Below, one piece after another: positions 34,988 to 43,683 of a stretch of 64,000 nt of DNA. Positions within the stretch are counted from its first letter, which is position 1, and the number at the start of each line of letters is the position of its first letter. The notes below the pieces were generated by a model that was not told where the DNA came from, did no database searches, and worked only from the letters and a program-made list of their open reading frames with translations. The position numbers and the translations under genes are program-made. Source of the DNA: CAZWKQ01 sp964634005 (GTDB lineage Bacteria; Bacteroidota; Bacteroidia; Bacteroidales; JACABE01); assembly GCA_964634005.1 (NCBI GenBank), contig CAZWKQ010000014.1, forward strand, positions 1-64,000, given 5' to 3'.

Positions 34988-37333
34988 TTATATCCTTTCA
35001 TCAAATACGTGTTTAACAATTGCAATAAGCTCTTCATCATTACTTTGAGCGTATTGTTTGAGTTCAATCTGACCTTTAATACCAATAGCAAACATAGCTT
35101 TAGCAGCGTCGAGTTTAATGTGTTGCGGAGCATCGCTGTCGAGAATGCCCTTTAAAAAATCTTTGTTGTCATCATCGGCAAGCCTTTGCATAGCTCTTAA
35201 GATAATTACTTTATACTCATTTTCAACATCATTATAAACTTTCATCAACTCAGGAACAACTTCAATATAACCCAACTCTCCTGCAGTAATAATTGCGGCT
35301 TCTTTAAGTAAAGGATTGGGATGATTGAAAAAACGAATAATTTTAGGAGCGTTCATAATTTGCTTGTGAACTCTAATCATTTCGATAGCAAACAGCACAA
35401 CTGATTCGTTTTCTGACATAAGCCAACGGCTGAAATCGGGAATTTCGTAAGAATATCGCTGCATCATAACGTGCACATTCAATTGTTCCCAAGGTAAGAA
35501 TGTTTGCTCTAATTTGTCAAGGAAATAATAAGGATCTTCTTCGTTCAATTCTATAAGTGCAAGTTGGGCCTCTGCTCTTAAAATACTGTTTTTAGAGTTG
35601 AGATATTTTTCAATTTCGGGTTTTGCGCTGTATGTCTTCATACGTGTCAATTCTCGCAAACCTTTTACTTTTACAAACCATCTGCGGTTTTCGAGTTTAT
35701 CAAAAGAATCTTTATCTAATCCTATTGAAAAATACAGCGATTTTAGCTTATCGAGTACCTCTCCCGATAAGTCTTTACTAAGTTTCATAAGCTCTTCGAT
35801 AAGAATATTTCTTCTAAATTTCCCTCTTACGCTATTAAGTTTATCATAAGCTTCTTTTTCTGAAAGTTCATCAAACAGAAATTGTGCTAAAAGGTTTTGA
35901 AATTCTTCTTCTATCTTCCTTATTTTGTTTTCTTTTCTTACCTTCCTAATTCTGCTTATAAATACAATTGACGTAACTATTATAATATTCACCAAAAAGT
36001 AAAGTATAAGAAGTGTAATAAATTTTGAAACAAAATCTTTGAATGCCTGAGCTTTAATGGCATTAAAAAGCCTTACGTGCCATTTCTTCGATTTTTGGGT
36101 GTTTAAATTTGTTTTTGTTGTATCATAATCAGAAGTGGATGTAATTACATTTGTTTCAATATATTCTGAAGTATCTTTTGTTACATGGTCTTCAGATTTA
36201 GTAATTGAGTCATTTGATAATACAGGCTTACTATCTTCTTGTTTTTCTGTGTTTTCAATGGTTTTGGGTTTTTCTTTTTCAGTGCTTATGTTTTCTTGTT
36301 TTCTTACGGGGATTTCTATTTTTTCAATAGTTGTCTTATTAACTTGTGCTTGTTTTTCTGTTATACTGTTTTGTTGAATTAGTTTTTTACGAACCAGTTT
36401 TAATTGATTTTCAGAGGTAGAAAACAGAATTATATTTTTGGGGAAATTAGTTTCTTTAGTTTCAGTAATATTTTCAGTTACAGTCAGATTTTTTTTGTCG
36501 GTTTTACTTTGTTCAACATGTTGGGGAGGAATTTCTTTTTTTTCTTTTGTTTTATTTTCAACCGGTTTTGGAGTTTCTTCCTTTGCTTTTGTTTTTACAG
36601 GTTCGGGTCTTTTTGTTTCAACATATGCTGTTCTCTTTTGAGTAGATGAATAGCCTATTCTTTTATCTCCAAAGTAAGTAGCAATAAATGCGTCAGTTAT
36701 CTTGTCGATATTAACAACCCTGTAATGAAGATTTTTAGCATCGTCAAGATTTTCGAAATAACCTATTGTATATCTGTAAAGTCCGTTTTCAAATTCTTCG
36801 GATATTGGTTCAGTTAAATTCAGATTTTTTTGTAGTTCTTCAATGTCTAATTTTGTCGTTGATGTTTTTACTTGAATTCTGTAATTAATTTTTTTATCGG
36901 GTTGTTGATAAGTTTTTGTCGGTTCATTCGCTGCATCTAAAGTATCCATGCCGTTCATGCGAATATCGTCTTTAAACATAACAACAAAAGCTCCTTTTGT
37001 ATTATGATTATTTATCAGATTATCGCGATATGAGCGTGCTTCGTAATAATCGGGGAAAGAGCCTACGGAATATTTAAACCAGCCTTTATGGTAATCTTCT
37101 CTGATATTTTCGTTTAATCTGAATTTTTTCAGAAGATATTCAATTTCGATTTTTTGTTGATATGCGGCAGATATCTGAACACTGTATGAAATATTATTAG
37201 CAATCAAATATGGTTTAACATTGCTATACAAAAAGCCAAGTAGTAGCAATACAAAAACTCCAATCAACCAAAGCTTTATTTTTATTTGCTTTTTGATAGT
37301 CAAAACAATGTATATTAATAGTAAGCTAAGCAA
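34988..37333 (-). CDS. Inner-membrane protein with SPOR pair and cytoplasmic HEAT repeats
   Basis: The 781-residue protein has helices at 21-38 and 438-460, both flanked by basic residues on the cytoplasmic side. This places residues 40-437 in the periplasm and the tail inside. The periplasmic part holds two SPOR-like modules (48-126, YSVQISAA; 149-227, YRIQVKTS) and a 200-residue Lys/Glu/Thr-rich linker. The cytoplasmic tail (about 480-781) has helical HEAT-like repeats such as SILRAEAQLALIEL, PLLKEAAIITAGELGY and IKLDAAKAMFAIG. The SPOR modules closely resemble those of the barrel protein at 30847. HEAT repeats could dock the adjacent GT2 synthase. No Met precedes the first helix other than the chosen start. 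Confidence 0.78.
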   Translation of the reverse strand: MLSLLLIYIVLTIKKQIKIKLWLIGVFVLLLLGFLYSNVKPYLIANNISYSVQISAAYQQKIEIEYLLKKFRLNENIREDYHKGWFKYSVGSFPDYYEARSYRDNLINNHNTKGAFVVMFKDDIRMNGMDTLDAANEPTKTYQQPDKKINYRIQVKTSTTKLDIEELQKNLNLTEPISEEFENGLYRYTIGYFENLDDAKNLHYRVVNIDKITDAFIATYFGDKRIGYSSTQKRTAYVETKRPEPVKTKAKEETPKPVENKTKEKKEIPPQHVEQSKTDKKNLTVTENITETKETNFPKNIILFSTSENQLKLVRKKLIQQNSITEKQAQVNKTTIEKIEIPVRKQENISTEKEKPKTIENTEKQEDSKPVLSNDSITKSEDHVTKDTSEYIETNVITSTSDYDTTKTNLNTQKSKKWHVRLFNAIKAQAFKDFVSKFITLLILYFLVNIIIVTSIVFISRIRKVRKENKIRKIEEEFQNLLAQFLFDELSEKEAYDKLNSVRGKFRRNILIEELMKLSKDLSGEVLDKLKSLYFSIGLDKDSFDKLENRRWFVKVKGLRELTRMKTYSAKPEIEKYLNSKNSILRAEAQLALIELNEEDPYYFLDKLEQTFLPWEQLNVHVMMQRYSYEIPDFSRWLMSENESVVLFAIEMIRVHKQIMNAPKIIRFFNHPNPLLKEAAIITAGELGYIEVVPELMKVYNDVENEYKVIILRAMQRLADDDNKDFLKGILDSDAPQHIKLDAAKAMFAIGIKGQIELKQYAQSNDEELIAIVKHVFDERI

Positions 37334-37402
37334 ATTTAAAACTTTTAACGGTTAATAATTGTTTTGATATTGCTATTTATAAACAATAAATTGTTGATAT
37401 TG

Positions 37403-38728
37403 CTATTTTCCGCTATAAGGTAAAAAGTAACCCAACCTAAACTCAATAGCATTAATCATATGCGATGAATTTACCTTATATTCGGCATTTTCGACGCTAT
37501 AAGCAGCAAAAAAAGTCCATCTTTTGCTGAATAATTTTTGGACTCCAAATCTAAATTTTTGGCTACTGAGTGATGTTTTTTCCACATTGCTGAAATAAAA
37601 AATTTGTTCGTTGGGAGAAGTCCCGAAAACTAATTCAGCAAAAAAATACGATTCCTGAGAACTGAAATATTTTCTTCCATGTAATGCATAAGTCCAATTG
37701 GCATTATTGAGCATCGAAGTATAGTAAGCTCTGAACGAAAACCAAATATCATTGAAATATTTATTGTAAGAACCTGTAAAAACGGTAACTTCTTTAACGG
37801 GGGATGCACCTCCTTCGAAATTCAACTTTCTAAAACCAAAAGAAATTTCAGCTTGATTTTCTAATTTTCTGTAAATTTCGGCGCCAAAGCGTGTTCGCGG
37901 GAAAAAGTAGTCGGGCGAAGTAGTTACTCCTAAGTAAAGATAGTGTTTGTCGTCAATTTTGGGGTAGGCTTCGAGTTCAAACTGAATTCCGCTGCTATTA
38001 ACACTTGTTGTGTCATTGCCGGTGTTTATTCTAATATTTCCGTTATAAATCCTTCCTATTATTGGTCCCCATTCTTGTCTGTTTAAGTATGAAAAAGAAG
38101 TTAATGTCCACCTTCTAACATAAGGCTCATCGTACCATTCGTGAAGATATTCCAATGACAATTTATCGTTATTTAATATAAATCTTTCATCATCAAGCAA
38201 TTTTGCCACCTCTTCGTTAGCTGAATCAATTGCTTTTACGTTCATTAATTCGTTATAAGCTTGGGTTAAATCACCCTTATCTAAAAGTATTTTGGCTTTT
38301 TTAATTTTAAAACTTTTCTCTTTCGGATGAAGTTTTATAGCTGTATTACAATAATTTATAGCTGCATCGTATTTTTTATCCCAATGTTCAACGTCTATAA
38401 TACCTTCAAGTGCTTCTTTGTTGTTAGGTTTTGATTTTAAAATGTTTTTATAAACAATTCTTGCCGAGTCATAATCTTTATCCCATGCATGAGTTCGTGC
38501 TATTAAGATTCTTGCATCAATAAAGTCGGGCTTTTTGGTAAGTATTTGATAAAGTAAAATTCTTGCTGTATCGCGTTCGCCTTCAAATGCGTAAGTTTGG
38601 GCAATTTCAAATTTTTTCTCAATATTTGTTGTATCTTTAATATTTTGCGAATGGAGTAAATTATATGGCAGTAATGCAGAAATTACAATAAAAATTATAT
38701 GTTTAACAGGTGTTTTCGTTAATTTCAT
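37403..38728 (-). CDS. YaiO-type outer-membrane protein with TPR repeats
   Basis: The 441-residue protein has a signal peptide (to about residue 28, YNLLHSQ), three to four TPR-like repeats (about 32-170, e.g. ARILLYQILTKKPDFIDARILIARTHAWDK in part), and a C-terminal beta-barrel (about 185-441) ending in Leu-Pro-Tyr-Ser-Gly-Lys. The match is to the YaiO family. TPR plus barrel is the design used by PgaA and BcsC to export polysaccharide through the outer membrane, so this is the likely exit channel of the operon's polymer. The barrel here is small, so a helper role is also possible. It lies 43 nt after a response-regulator gene. Confidence 0.8.
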   Translation of the reverse strand: MKLTKTPVKHIIFIVISALLPYNLLHSQNIKDTTNIEKKFEIAQTYAFEGERDTARILLYQILTKKPDFIDARILIARTHAWDKDYDSARIVYKNILKSKPNNKEALEGIIDVEHWDKKYDAAINYCNTAIKLHPKEKSFKIKKAKILLDKGDLTQAYNELMNVKAIDSANEEVAKLLDDERFILNNDKLSLEYLHEWYDEPYVRRWTLTSFSYLNRQEWGPIIGRIYNGNIRINTGNDTTSVNSSGIQFELEAYPKIDDKHYLYLGVTTSPDYFFPRTRFGAEIYRKLENQAEISFGFRKLNFEGGASPVKEVTVFTGSYNKYFNDIWFSFRAYYTSMLNNANWTYALHGRKYFSSQESYFFAELVFGTSPNEQIFYFSNVEKTSLSSQKFRFGVQKLFSKRWTFFAAYSVENAEYKVNSSHMINAIEFRLGYFLPYSGK

Positions 38729-38770
38729 TTCTTTAGCTGTTATTAATACGAGAACAAAGATAGTGCAAAA

Positions 38771-39136
38771 TTATCTTGACATAAGTAATTTTTTTGCTCT
38801 AATAGTAAGTTCGTTTACACTGAACGGTTTAACCATATAATCGTCGGCACCTAATTCAAAAGCTTTTAAAACAGTATCTTCCAAACCAATTTTCGATAAT
38901 ACCATAATAGGTAAATCTCTTTTGAGTTCGTTTTTGATAAGGTTAATTAGTTCCAGACCATTGAAAAATGGCATTAAAAGATCTGTTATAACCAATGAAA
39001 TTGTATTGTCATTTTTGATTATATCGGAAGCGTCGCGACCATTTGTCGCAACAATAACGTCGTAGCCGTCGCGTTTAAGCTTAAATTCAACGGCTTTCAA
39101 CATCATTACTTCATCGTCGCATACTAGTATTTTCAT
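38771..39136 (-). CDS. Single-domain response regulator
   Basis: This 121-residue CheY-like receiver has the acidic pair Asp7-Asp8, phosphoacceptor Asp52 (LVITDLLMP) and Lys103 (DDYMVKPF). There is no output domain, so it must act by protein contact or as a phosphorelay step. It lies between a receiver-HPt protein and the YaiO-type gene and is probably co-transcribed with both. No histidine kinase gene is nearby. Confidence 0.9.
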   Translation of the reverse strand: MKILVCDDEVMMLKAVEFKLKRDGYDVIVATNGRDASDIIKNDNTISLVITDLLMPFFNGLELINLIKNELKRDLPIMVLSKIGLEDTVLKAFELGADDYMVKPFSVNELTIRAKKLLMSR

Positions 39137-39164
39137 TTTCCTAATTATTGAAATTAGTAATCGT

Positions 39165-39935
39165 TTATGTTAAATTTTTTAATTTTTCTTTTAGCTGTTT
39201 TAGTTTCTCAATAGCCATGTAACTGTATTTTTTTATTCTGTCGATTTTCGATTGAATATTTGATGAAAATATTTGTTTAACGGCATATTCTTCAATTTCA
39301 TCTACTTCCTTTATAATTGTTTTAAGTCCGAAAAATGCCAATTGAGGGCTGTATTTGTGTGCGCTGTATCGCAATGTCTCCCAATCGTTAGTTTTGTATG
39401 ATTCATCAATTTTAGAAAGAAAAACAGGAGCATTTTCGAGGAATACGTCTATCATTTCTATTACAAAGTCAATTTCTCCTTCCGAAAATTCATTCAGATA
39501 CTCCAAACTAATTTCTTTTGCAGGGTCGTATGTATCTTCTTCCGCTTTTCTTTCTTGCAATTCTTTATCGGATAAATAGCTGAATAGTTTTTTTTCTAAG
39601 TCGTTTAAGTCTATAGGTTTAATCAAACAATCGTCGAAACCGGCTTTATTAAGGTTACCGAAATAACTTTCCTGTTGATGCCCTGTAAGTGCAATTATAG
39701 GAATTTTATTTTTGTTTTCATCACTAAGGTTTCTAATGTGTTGAACGGCTTCTATTCCGTTCATAACAGGCATTTCGATATCCATAAGTACTAAATCGAA
39801 ATCCTGTTTTTGCAGTTCCTCAAGAGCCTTTTGTCCATTATCGCAAACTACAAATTCACAGTTTAATTTCTTTAAAAATCGCTGAAGCAGCAAATAATTA
39901 AACATATAATCTTCAGCTATCAATATCTTTGGCAT
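39165..39935 (-). CDS. Response regulator with C-terminal HPt domain
   Basis: This 256-residue protein has an N-terminal receiver (1-120; Asp52 in LVLMDIEMP, Lys106 in CLIKPID). A short linker leads to an HPt four-helix domain (about 145-250) with phospho-His193 in RYSAHKYSPQLAFFGL. It can relay phosphate from a distant hybrid kinase to the stand-alone receiver encoded 28 nt downstream. It is the first gene of the five-gene polysaccharide operon, so synthesis or secretion is probably phosphorylation-controlled after translation. Confidence 0.9.
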   Translation of the reverse strand: MPKILIAEDYMFNYLLLQRFLKKLNCEFVVCDNGQKALEELQKQDFDLVLMDIEMPVMNGIEAVQHIRNLSDENKNKIPIIALTGHQQESYFGNLNKAGFDDCLIKPIDLNDLEKKLFSYLSDKELQERKAEEDTYDPAKEISLEYLNEFSEGEIDFVIEMIDVFLENAPVFLSKIDESYKTNDWETLRYSAHKYSPQLAFFGLKTIIKEVDEIEEYAVKQIFSSNIQSKIDRIKKYSYMAIEKLKQLKEKLKNLT

Positions 39936-39983
39936 AATTTGGAATTATTTTTTATTAAGCCTATAAATTCTCTATTTTACATA

Positions 39984-39991
39984 CAAAAATA
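39984..39991 (-). promoter_or_regulatory. Candidate -7 element of the polysaccharide operon
   Basis: On the minus strand TATTTTTG matches TAnnTTTG, 48 nt before the start of the receiver-HPt gene. No TTTG is seen at the expected distance upstream. This is the only -7-like octamer found in this intergenic stretch. Confidence 0.3.
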
Positions 39992-40091
39992 AAACCATTT
40001 TATTTAAGTATATGATAAACAATATTATAAAATTTTGTACTTTTTATTTTTAGTCCTATTTTGGAACTGAATTTAAAAAGTTGGGACAGTG

Positions 40092-40634
40092 TTACAATTT
40101 TTCTATCCATTTTATTGCTTTTGAAAGGTGTTTTAAGTCGTTTATAACAATATCGGCACTTTCGAATTTAAAAGGATATTTATTTTCTGAATTAAAAAGA
40201 ATCGAATTGTTAAAATCGGAATTAAAAAAAACGGTAAATAAGCCGGCATATTTAGCACCTACAATGTCTTTTTCGTAAGAATTTCCAATCATAACACATT
40301 CATTTGGTTTGCAATCGATAGTCTTAAGTATATTTTTGAAAAACAGAAAATGAGGTTTTTCGTAACCAAGCTCTTTAGAAGTAAAAAAATAATTAAAATA
40401 TCGGTCAATTCCGACCCTTTCAAGAGCCATTTTCATTTTTGCAGCGTCGGATACTCCGGCGTTTGATGCCACAACCAAATTATAGATTTTTGAAAGTTCG
40501 TCAATAACTATATCTGCATTAGGAATAACATAAACTTTATCCCATAAATACATTGGTGTTTGCAGTTTGGGATTGTCAGCCATCAAAGTGTCACCCCAGT
40601 CGAATATTAAGGTTTTAATTTTATTACTTTTCAT
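40092..40634 (-). CDS. HAD family hydrolase
   Basis: This cytoplasmic protein of 180 residues (start at MKSNKIKTLIFDWGDTL; a longer 191-residue form adds a Phe-rich stretch) is a haloacid dehalogenase-type phosphatase. Motif I is FDWGDTLM (nucleophile Asp plus Asp two residues later is replaced by Gly-Asp spacing DWGD), motif II VVASNAG, motif III Lys in KELGYEKPH, and motif IV MIGNSYEKDIVGAKYAG. It is likely a phosphoglycolate-phosphatase-like or nucleotidase-like enzyme; substrate unknown. It is divergent from ppdK. Confidence 0.8.
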   Translation of the reverse strand: MKSNKIKTLIFDWGDTLMADNPKLQTPMYLWDKVYVIPNADIVIDELSKIYNLVVASNAGVSDAAKMKMALERVGIDRYFNYFFTSKELGYEKPHFLFFKNILKTIDCKPNECVMIGNSYEKDIVGAKYAGLFTVFFNSDFNNSILFNSENKYPFKFESADIVINDLKHLSKAIKWIEKL

Positions 40635-40706
40635 TTTTGCAAAAATAGATAAAAACAAAAAAAACACTTCCGGTACTTAAAATTTTCATAAAATTTATAA
40701 AGAGTT

Positions 40707-40737
40707 TTTGAATTAAGAATAATATAGATTACTTTTG
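40707..40737 (+). promoter_or_regulatory. Near-consensus Bacteroidota promoter of ppdK
   Basis: TTTG (40707-40710) and TACTTTTG (40730-40737) are separated by 19 nt, matching the TTTG-N19-TAnnTTTG pattern bound by the primary sigma factor of Bacteroidota. It gives a leader of about 65 nt before the ATG. This is one of the two best promoters in the window. Confidence 0.7.
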
Positions 40738-40792
40738 CAGACTTATTTGAAAAGAGTAAAAATTAAAATAAATTACATATTTACAAACAATT

Positions 40793-40800
40793 AAGGAGGA
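40793..40800 (+). promoter_or_regulatory. Strong Shine-Dalgarno site of ppdK
   Basis: AAGGAGGA lies 8 nt before the ATG at 40809 and fixes the start. Such strong sites are rare in Bacteroidota, whose leaders mostly lack them, as do most genes in this window. Confidence 0.75.
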
Positions 40801-40808
40801 CTTATTTT

Positions 40809-43544
40809 ATGTCGAACTTTGAAAATCAGAAGTACGTATACTATTTTGGTAATAAGCAAGCCGAAGGTAAGGCTGATATGAAAAATCTATTGGGCGGAAA
40901 AGGAGCCAATTTGGCTGAAATGTGCCTTTTAGGCTTGCCTGTACCTGCAGGATTTACAATAACAACAGAATGTTGTACAGCTTATTACGCCAACAATTGT
41001 CAATTGCCATCTTCTTTAATTCCTGAGGTATGGGATGCTATGAAAAAAGTAGAAGAAGCTATGGGAATGAAATACGGAGATACCGAAAACCCATTGTTAG
41101 TTTCGTGTCGTTCGGGAGCAAGAAAATCAATGCCTGGAATGATGGATACTGTTTTAAATATAGGATTATGTTCAAAAACTATTCCTGCATTATTGAAAAA
41201 GACCAATAATCCACGTTTTGTATGGGATTCATACCGTCGTTTGATTATGATGTACGCCGATGTAGTTATGGAAAAAGCCGAAGGCTTAGAACCTGCTGAA
41301 GGCAAGGGAATAAGAAAGATATTGGACGAAATGTTAGACCAATATAAACACGAAAGAGGATATAAATCGGATACTGACTTGAATGCAGAAGATTTAAAAA
41401 CTTTATCTGAAGAATTTAAAAAAACAGTAAGTAAAACTTTAGGACAAGAGTTTCCTGATGATCCTGAAGCACAGCTTTTTGGAGGTATTAAGGCCGTTTT
41501 CAAAAGTTGGAACGGTAAAAAAGCGGTTTCATATCGTCGTATAGAAAATATACCTGATGAATGGGGTACAGCCGTTAATGTTCAGGCTATGGTATTCGGA
41601 AATATGGGCGATACATCTGCTACAGGTGTTGCGTTTACACGTAATCCTGCATCGGGCGAAAACCTGTTTTATGGCGAATGGCTTATTAATGCACAGGGAG
41701 AAGATGTTGTTGCCGGTATTCGTACACCTAATCCTTTGAATGATGCAACCAAAAACGAGCAAAACAAGCATATGCACAGTATGGAGGAAATATGGCCGGA
41801 AACTTACAAAGAATTATCAGAAATTCGTAATACTTTGGAAGACACTTTCCGCGATATGCTTGATATTGAGTTTACTATTCAGGAAGGCGTACTTTATATG
41901 TTGCAGTGTCGTGTAGGGAAACGTACCGGTACTGCTGCTCTCAACATGGCTATGGATATGCTTGCTGAAGGAAGAATTGACGAGAAAACCGCAGTTTTGC
42001 GTCTCGATCCTGCTCAATTAGATGAATTGCTTCATCCAATTATTAATCCCACAATGCTCAAAGGTGCCGAGCCTTTTGTTAAAGGTTTGCCTGCTGGTCC
42101 CGGTGCTGCTGTCGGTAAAGTTGTTTTTACCGCCGAAGATGCCGTGGAATGGCAGCGTAAAGGCGAAAAAGTTTTGTTAATTCGCGAAGAAACAAATCCT
42201 GAAGATGTTGAAGGTATGAGAGCTGCTGATGGTATATTAACTGCCCGCGGCGGTATGACTTCTCACGCTGCTTTGGTAGCCCGTGGATGGGGTAAATGCT
42301 GTATAGTTGGTGCCGGTTCATTAATTGTTGATTCTGAAAGTAAAAAAGCTACTGTTAAAGAAACAGGTGTAGTAATTAAAGAAGGTGATGTTATAACATT
42401 AGACGGTACCAAAGGATATGCTTATTTGGGTTCTATGGAACTTATGGATGCATCGGAAAATCCGCGTTTCCAGCAATTTATGAAACTTGCCGATAAGTTC
42501 AGAACTATGGGAGTAAGAACTAATGCCGATACTCCTGCTGATGCTTCGGTAGCTCGCAGCTTTGGTGCCGAAGGTATAGGTCTTTTCCGTACCGAACATA
42601 TGTTCTACGGAAAAGGAACTGAAGATGCTCTTTTCTTATTAAGAAAAATGATTCTAAGTGAAAACGAAAAAGAACGTCGTGTTGCTTTAGATGAGCTTTT
42701 CGATTATGTAAAACGCGATTATAAAGGCACTTTGGAAGCTATGGATACACTTCCCGTTACTTTCAGATTGCTTGACCCGCCTCTACACGAATTTGTACCT
42801 CAGGGTGCCGAAAATCAGGCAGAACTTGCCAAAGCATTGGGAATTACTCCCGAAGCCGTTGCAAAACGTGGCGAATCTCTTCACGAATCTAATCCTATGA
42901 TGGGTCATCGTGGTGTTCGTTTAGGTATTACTTATCCCGAAGTTACCGAAATGCAAATCAGAGCTTTATTTGAAGCTACTGTAGAGCTTAAAAAAGAAGG
43001 TAAAAATCCAAAACCTGAAATTATGGTTCCTGTTACTTGTGATGTTGCTGAACTTGATATTACAAAACAACTTGTTGATAAAGTTTACAGCGAAGTTTGC
43101 CAAAAGTTCGGAGTTGATAAAATTGATTACTTATATGGAACTATGATTGAAATTCCACGTGCTTGTTTGTTAGCAAACAGAATGGCAAAATCAGCAGAAT
43201 TTTTCTCATTTGGAACTAACGATTTGACCCAGATGACATTTGGATTCAGCCGTGATGATACCGGTGCTTTTATGCAAGATTATCTCGATAACAGAATTTT
43301 GGCTGCCGACCCATTCCAAACTATTGACCAGGATGGTGTAGGACAACTTATTGAAATGGCTGTTACAAAAGGAAGAAGTGTTCGTCCCGACTTAAAAGTT
43401 GGAATATGCGGCGAACAAGGCGGAGATCCTGCTTCTGTTGAATTCTGTTTCAGAAACGGGCTCAGTTATGTAAGTTGCTCACCTTTCCGCGTTCCTATTG
43501 CAAGACTCGCTGCTGCTCAAGCTGCTATTAAAGCCGGAAAGTAA
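40809..43544 (+). CDS. ppdK: Pyruvate, phosphate dikinase
   Basis: This 911-residue enzyme interconverts pyruvate + ATP + Pi and PEP + AMP + PPi. It has an N-terminal ATP-grasp domain (LLGGKGANLAEM near residue 27; SCRSGARKSMPGMMDTVLN), a central phosphohistidine domain with His486 in GGMTSHAALVARGWGKCC, and a C-terminal TIM barrel with MVPVTCDVAELDI, SFGTNDLTQMTFGFSRDD and the active-site Cys867 in GICGEQGGDP. Codon use is more GC-rich and regular than its neighbours, as in highly expressed genes, matching the strong promoter and ribosome site. In anaerobic Bacteroidota it serves pyrophosphate-linked glycolysis. Confidence 0.97.
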   Translation: MSNFENQKYVYYFGNKQAEGKADMKNLLGGKGANLAEMCLLGLPVPAGFTITTECCTAYYANNCQLPSSLIPEVWDAMKKVEEAMGMKYGDTENPLLVSCRSGARKSMPGMMDTVLNIGLCSKTIPALLKKTNNPRFVWDSYRRLIMMYADVVMEKAEGLEPAEGKGIRKILDEMLDQYKHERGYKSDTDLNAEDLKTLSEEFKKTVSKTLGQEFPDDPEAQLFGGIKAVFKSWNGKKAVSYRRIENIPDEWGTAVNVQAMVFGNMGDTSATGVAFTRNPASGENLFYGEWLINAQGEDVVAGIRTPNPLNDATKNEQNKHMHSMEEIWPETYKELSEIRNTLEDTFRDMLDIEFTIQEGVLYMLQCRVGKRTGTAALNMAMDMLAEGRIDEKTAVLRLDPAQLDELLHPIINPTMLKGAEPFVKGLPAGPGAAVGKVVFTAEDAVEWQRKGEKVLLIREETNPEDVEGMRAADGILTARGGMTSHAALVARGWGKCCIVGAGSLIVDSESKKATVKETGVVIKEGDVITLDGTKGYAYLGSMELMDASENPRFQQFMKLADKFRTMGVRTNADTPADASVARSFGAEGIGLFRTEHMFYGKGTEDALFLLRKMILSENEKERRVALDELFDYVKRDYKGTLEAMDTLPVTFRLLDPPLHEFVPQGAENQAELAKALGITPEAVAKRGESLHESNPMMGHRGVRLGITYPEVTEMQIRALFEATVELKKEGKNPKPEIMVPVTCDVAELDITKQLVDKVYSEVCQKFGVDKIDYLYGTMIEIPRACLLANRMAKSAEFFSFGTNDLTQMTFGFSRDDTGAFMQDYLDNRILAADPFQTIDQDGVGQLIEMAVTKGRSVRPDLKVGICGEQGGDPASVEFCFRNGLSYVSCSPFRVPIARLAAAQAAIKAGK

Positions 43545-43565
43545 ATTAATATTCCTGATATTATA

Positions 43566-43600
43566 AAGTCCTGCTGTGCAATTACGGCAGGACTTTTTTT
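43566..43600 (+). terminator. Rho-independent terminator of ppdK
   Basis: A perfect 9-bp stem AAGTCCTGC pairing with GCAGGACTT around a 12-nt loop is followed by a run of T. It begins 22 nt after the ppdK stop. Confidence 0.85.
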
Positions 43601-43683
43601 ATTCTTAAATTTTTAATGATTCAATAAGTAAATTTCAAATATTTAAGTAGTAAATTATAATGGTTAAATAAGTCTCAAATCTC

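Noticed and set aside
36135..36649. Plus-strand frames rich in Phe, Ser and Cys opposite the SPOR/HEAT gene
   Set aside because: They are the antisense reading of the Lys/Glu/Thr-rich linker, which naturally yields hydrophobic-looking sequence.
37364..37408. Direct repeat TTGATATTGCTATTT, two copies 30 nt apart
   Set aside because: Short, AT-rich, and only two copies, one overlapping the end of the YaiO-type gene; no array or mobile-element feature supports a special role.
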